Below, one piece after another: positions 50,961 to 53,587 of a DNA stretch of 53,587 nt (its first letter is position 1; every line of letters begins with the position of its first letter). The notes below the pieces were generated by a model. That model was given only the letters and a program-made list of their open reading frames with translations, was not told where the DNA came from and made no database searches. The stretch is taken from NCBI GenBank assembly GCA_018830445.1, contig JAHJSN010000037.1, forward strand, positions 1-53,587, written 5' to 3'. The position numbers and the translations under genes were made by a program. This DNA comes from Alphaproteobacteria bacterium (GTDB lineage Bacteria > Pseudomonadota > Alphaproteobacteria > Rhizobiales > Hyphomicrobiaceae).

Positions 50961-51716
50961 ATGCGCGTAGCTTCGATCTTCATGGCGGTGCTCGTAGCAT
51001 GCGCAGGGATGGCGTTCGCCGCGGCCGACACGTTCGCGGCGTCGCCCCCTCGATATAAGGCGGTAGCCTTCGACTACTTCGTCATCTTTGATCCAAACTC
51101 TGTTGTACCGCAGGTGGAGAAGGTGTTTCCCGGCAAGGGTCTCGAGGTGAGCAAGGCCTGGCGCGGCAAGCTCTTCGAGTACAGCTTCCTGCGGTCGATA
51201 ACGGGACGCCAGGACGACTTCTTCAAGCTGATCGAGGCGGCACTCGACTACACGCTTGAGGCGATGAAGCTCACGGCCTCACCTGAGGACAAGGGGGCGC
51301 TTCTTGAGGCTTATCTGACACTATCGCCATGGCCCGACGCTATCGACGGCTTGAAGAAACTCAAAGCCGCGGGTGTACGCATCATCACAATATCCAACTT
51401 CAGCAAAAAGATGCTCACGGCTAATGCGGAGAACGCAGGCATCGTCGATCTCGTCGACGAGCTTCTGAGCACAGAGGTCAACGGCAGCTATAAGCCTGAG
51501 CCGCGCGCTTATGAGCTCGGACTCGAGCACCTTGGATTGAAAAAGGAGGAGGTCGCCTTTGCCGCATTCGGCGGGTGGGACGCGTACGGCGCGAAGAGCT
51601 TCGGCTATTCCACCTACTGGGTCAATCGGTTCAATCTCCCGACCGAAAAGCTTGGCATCGTCGCCGACAGCACGTCGAACAGCTTCGCAGGCCTACTTGA
51701 TTTTGTATTGAAATAG
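50961..51716 (+). CDS. HAD-superfamily hydrolase (haloacid dehalogenase type II-like) with signal peptide
   Basis: 251 aa from the ATG at 50961 (GGGGGATG upstream). An N-terminal signal peptide (MRVASIFMAVLVACAGMAFA) suggests periplasmic location, unusual for 2-haloacid dehalogenases. HAD motif I is VAFDYFVIFDPNS, with the nucleophile Asp present but the usual GT replaced. The Lys is in NGSYKPEPRAYEL, and motif II is ISNFSKK. The final block AFGGWDAYGAKSFGYSTYWV keeps the WDA-GA pattern. Substrate uncertain. Confidence 0.78.
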   Translation: MRVASIFMAVLVACAGMAFAAADTFAASPPRYKAVAFDYFVIFDPNSVVPQVEKVFPGKGLEVSKAWRGKLFEYSFLRSITGRQDDFFKLIEAALDYTLEAMKLTASPEDKGALLEAYLTLSPWPDAIDGLKKLKAAGVRIITISNFSKKMLTANAENAGIVDLVDELLSTEVNGSYKPEPRAYELGLEHLGLKKEEVAFAAFGGWDAYGAKSFGYSTYWVNRFNLPTEKLGIVADSTSNSFAGLLDFVLK

Positions 51717-51740
51717 ACCAGCCTGCTCGGAGCCTCAGAC

Positions 51741-52370
51741 ATGTACATCCCGCCCCACTTCCAAGAAGTCAGCTCTGTTGAGATCGAGGCCATTATCGAG
51801 GCAGCTCCTCTGGCCTGCATTGTAGCTCAAACAGTGGAGGGACTGATTGCCAATCATATCCCGTTGCTTGCAGCGCCGGATGGCACGTTGATCGGCCATG
51901 TCGCCTTGGCGAATGACATGCACAGGTTGGTCGCCCACGGGCAGGAAGTGCTGGCGATCTTTCGGGGAGACGACGCCTATATCTCACCGAACTTCTATCC
52001 CACCAAGCTTGAGCATCACCGCCATGTTCCGACATGGAACTATCAGGTCGTGCATGCCTACGGCGCGATCACGTTCCAGCATGACGAGCACGCAAAACGA
52101 GCTGCAGTCGCACTGCTGACACGCAGTCACGAGCGGCGATTGAACGGGAACGACGCCTGGAGGATGGCCGATGCGCCGACCGATTACATGCAGCAGATGC
52201 TTGGCAAAATTGTCGCGTTCCGCATCGAGGTGAAAAGGACGCTGGCGAAGTCGAAGCTCAGTCAGAATCGTGAAGAACGCGACTATCTGGGGGCGATAAC
52301 TGGTCTGCGGGCCTCCGGGCATGGCCCTCTCGCTCAGCGCATGGCGGATCGCTTTTCAAAAATGAGGTGA
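51741..52370 (+). CDS. paiB: FMN-binding negative transcriptional regulator, PaiB family
   Basis: 209 aa. The start MYIPPHF, the block IANHIPLLAAPDGTLIGHVA and YISPNFYPTKLEHHRHVPTW NY are diagnostic of PaiB proteins, which have a split-barrel FMN-binding fold and were first described in Bacillus sporulation control. The role here is unknown. It lies 24 bp behind the HAD gene and is probably cotranscribed. Confidence 0.88.
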   Translation: MYIPPHFQEVSSVEIEAIIEAAPLACIVAQTVEGLIANHIPLLAAPDGTLIGHVALANDMHRLVAHGQEVLAIFRGDDAYISPNFYPTKLEHHRHVPTWNYQVVHAYGAITFQHDEHAKRAAVALLTRSHERRLNGNDAWRMADAPTDYMQQMLGKIVAFRIEVKRTLAKSKLSQNREERDYLGAITGLRASGHGPLAQRMADRFSKMR

Positions 52371-52445
52371 AGCGACCCTAGAGCATCGTGACTAACGACC
52401 GGGTTGATGCCCGACCTTAGTTGCCAGACCTTGACGTAGGCCGCA

Positions 52446-52463
52446 TTAGTCCGATATAGTACT
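52446..52463. promoter_or_regulatory. Probable MarR operator 1
   Basis: TTAGTCCGATATAGTACT lies 18 bp before the marR start and recurs in inverted orientation with two mismatches at 52945-52962 before the next gene. The duplication in front of both genes marks it as the MarR binding site. Confidence 0.7.
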
Positions 52464-52481
52464 AAAAAATGAGGACATCAG

Positions 52482-52910
52482 GTGTCGATTCTCGACCGTT
52501 CGAATCTCGGGTTCCTGCTGGCGAAGGCGACGCAGCGCTGGAACGAGCATCTCTACGAGCGGTTCTGCGCCGCAGGGTTCCCCGAGGTGCGGCCGTCCTA
52601 CGGCTCGATCCTGGTGCCACTGTTCGAGGAGGACGGGCTTCGGATCGGCGAACTCGCCAAACGGGCGCGTCTGTCCAAGCAGGCGATGACGACCATGCTG
52701 CGCCTGTTGGAGAAGGAGGATCTGGTTATACGACGGCCCGATCCGGAGGATGCGCGTGCCGCCCGCGTCTATCTTACGAGCAAGTCGAAGCGGTTCCGCC
52801 CGGTCGCCGAGGCAGTGCTGAAGGAGCTCGATGCGCTGGCGAAGAAGGTGGCCGGCAAGCAAGCGCACGATGACGTCGCCGCGTGGCTGAGGCAATTTAT
52901 CGAGTTCTGA
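52482..52910 (+). CDS. MarR-family transcriptional regulator
   Basis: 142 aa with a GTG start at 52482. The winged helix is RIGELAKRARLSKQAMTTML, with the wing RRPDPEDARAARVYLT. A matching operator lies before this gene and before the SRPBCC gene behind it, so it probably represses both. Confidence 0.85.
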   Translation: MSILDRSNLGFLLAKATQRWNEHLYERFCAAGFPEVRPSYGSILVPLFEEDGLRIGELAKRARLSKQAMTTMLRLLEKEDLVIRRPDPEDARAARVYLTSKSKRFRPVAEAVLKELDALAKKVAGKQAHDDVAAWLRQFIEF

Positions 52911-52944
52911 GCAGAATGGATGTCCGGACATGCTGCGCGGAAAA

Positions 52945-52962
52945 AGTACCATATCGGACCAA
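52945..52962. promoter_or_regulatory. Probable MarR operator 2 (inverted copy)
   Basis: AGTACCATATCGGACCAA is the reverse complement of TTGGTCCGATATGGTACT, differing at two positions from the site before marR. It lies 17 bp before the SRPBCC start. Confidence 0.7.
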
Positions 52963-52979
52963 CATCAAGGAGACTAACT

Positions 52980-53387
52980 ATGAAGACAAGTACACACACC
53001 CTGCCGCTCAGCGCCTCAAAGGCAAAGGCATTCGCATTCATTGCGGATATCGCGAACCTGCCCAAATGGGCGACGGTGTTCTGCAAGGAGCTCAAGAAAG
53101 ACGCACAGGGCAAACACAAGGTCGTGACGCCGGGCGGGGAGATCTTCTTCCGCATCGCGGCCGATGAAAAGACCGGCACGATCGATATGTTTGGCGGTCC
53201 CACCGAAGAGCAGATGGCCTATTGGCCTGCCCGCGTCGTCGAGCGGCCGGGTGCTGGCAGCCTCTTCATCTTCACGGCGATGCAGTACCCTGGCATGACG
53301 GACGAAGGGTTTGCGATGCAGTGCGAGAGCCTCAAGGCGGAGTTTGCGCACATTGTCGAGCACGTCGACGGCAAGATGGCTGCGTAA
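52980..53387 (+). CDS. SRPBCC-fold (START-like) domain protein
   Basis: 135 aa from the ATG at 52980 (AAGGAGACTAACT upstream). KAKAFAFIADIANLPKWATV is the start of a polyketide-cyclase/SRPBCC fold, and ESLKAEFAHIVEHVDGKM is its C-terminal helix. Such proteins bind small hydrophobic ligands. It is probably controlled by the adjacent MarR through the shared operator. Confidence 0.8.
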   Translation: MKTSTHTLPLSASKAKAFAFIADIANLPKWATVFCKELKKDAQGKHKVVTPGGEIFFRIAADEKTGTIDMFGGPTEEQMAYWPARVVERPGAGSLFIFTAMQYPGMTDEGFAMQCESLKAEFAHIVEHVDGKMAA

Positions 53388-53417
53388 AGCACCATACCCG
53401 AACAACCGACGTTCAGT

Positions 53418-53439
53418 AGAGCCTCGCTTGCGCGGCTCT
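53418..53439 (+). terminator. Probable terminator after the SRPBCC gene
   Basis: AGAGCC and GGCTCT form a 6-bp stem with a 10-nt loop, followed by GCTTTCCCTT. The rest of the window to 53587 shows no gene. Confidence 0.45.
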
Positions 53440-53587
53440 GCTTTCCCTTGGTGCGCCAGGCATGGCGCGTAGCGCCATGACGGCGCTGTTGGCCGGGGTG
53501 GTAGCCGGTCGATGACTTGGAGGTGCCCGTCTGCGTATCGATGGTAGTCCTCTGCGGGCCCTGGGTGATGGGAACCGCTAGCCGAAC

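Overview
The window is high-GC bacterial DNA with overlapping ATGA-type gene junctions. It fits an alphaproteobacterium, probably Hyphomicrobiales, judged only from gene content and protein style. Its theme is acquisition of reduced phosphorus, mixed with mobile DNA.

Region 1 (1-11704): the right end of an IS200/IS605-type element, then a complete carbon-phosphorus lyase operon on the + strand, phnD-C-E-F-G-H-I-J-K-L-M-N-P. A 16-bp palindrome before phnG, and a degenerate copy before phnD, are likely PhnF operators. Region 2 (11705-13132) is gene debris: the C-terminal part of an AbiEii-like nucleotidyltransferase and tails of two other genes. Region 3 (13133-17535) is a complete phosphite cluster ptxABCDE: an ABC importer, NAD-dependent phosphite dehydrogenase and a LysR regulator.

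Region 4 (17536-23682) holds a pseudogene piece of a TOTE-type primase-helicase, a large 2-oxoglutarate/Fe(II) oxygenase-like protein, a hipBA module with four evenly spaced operators, a second TOTE fragment, and a copy of a tRNA-fMet-derived att core.

Region 5 (23683-32942) is the most interesting. A second phosphite locus runs on the minus strand as ptxB-ptxC-ptxA-[diaphorase subunit]-[molybdopterin oxidoreductase]-ptxD, with a divergent LysR gene. The two middle genes look like NAD-linked formate dehydrogenase, but the His that follows the Mo-ligand Cys in formate dehydrogenases is Ala here. Enclosed between a phosphite-type importer and phosphite dehydrogenase, the enzyme may oxidise a reduced phosphorus oxyanion such as hypophosphite instead of formate. 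This is inference. Region 6 (33228-36634) has a Phd/PIN toxin-antitoxin pair and an intact TOTE primase-helicase.

Region 7 (36778-47561) is an about 10.8-kb integrated element bounded by a tRNA-fMet 3' fragment and a second copy of its core. It has a tyrosine integrase, small and large terminase, several small genes, and a BglII-like endonuclease next to an MT-A70 adenine methylase, but no portal, capsid or tail gene is visible. It looks like a phage satellite or a stripped prophage. Region 8 (47571-53587) has the N-terminal scrap of an AbiEii-like gene with its partner, then ordinary accessory genes: two TetR regulators, a membrane protein, an AhpD-like protein, a HAD hydrolase with a signal peptide, PaiB, and a MarR-SRPBCC pair sharing an operator.

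Together the phn and two ptx loci would supply phosphate from phosphonates and phosphite. The three att cores, the broken genes and the defence modules show that much of the segment is assembled from mobile pieces.
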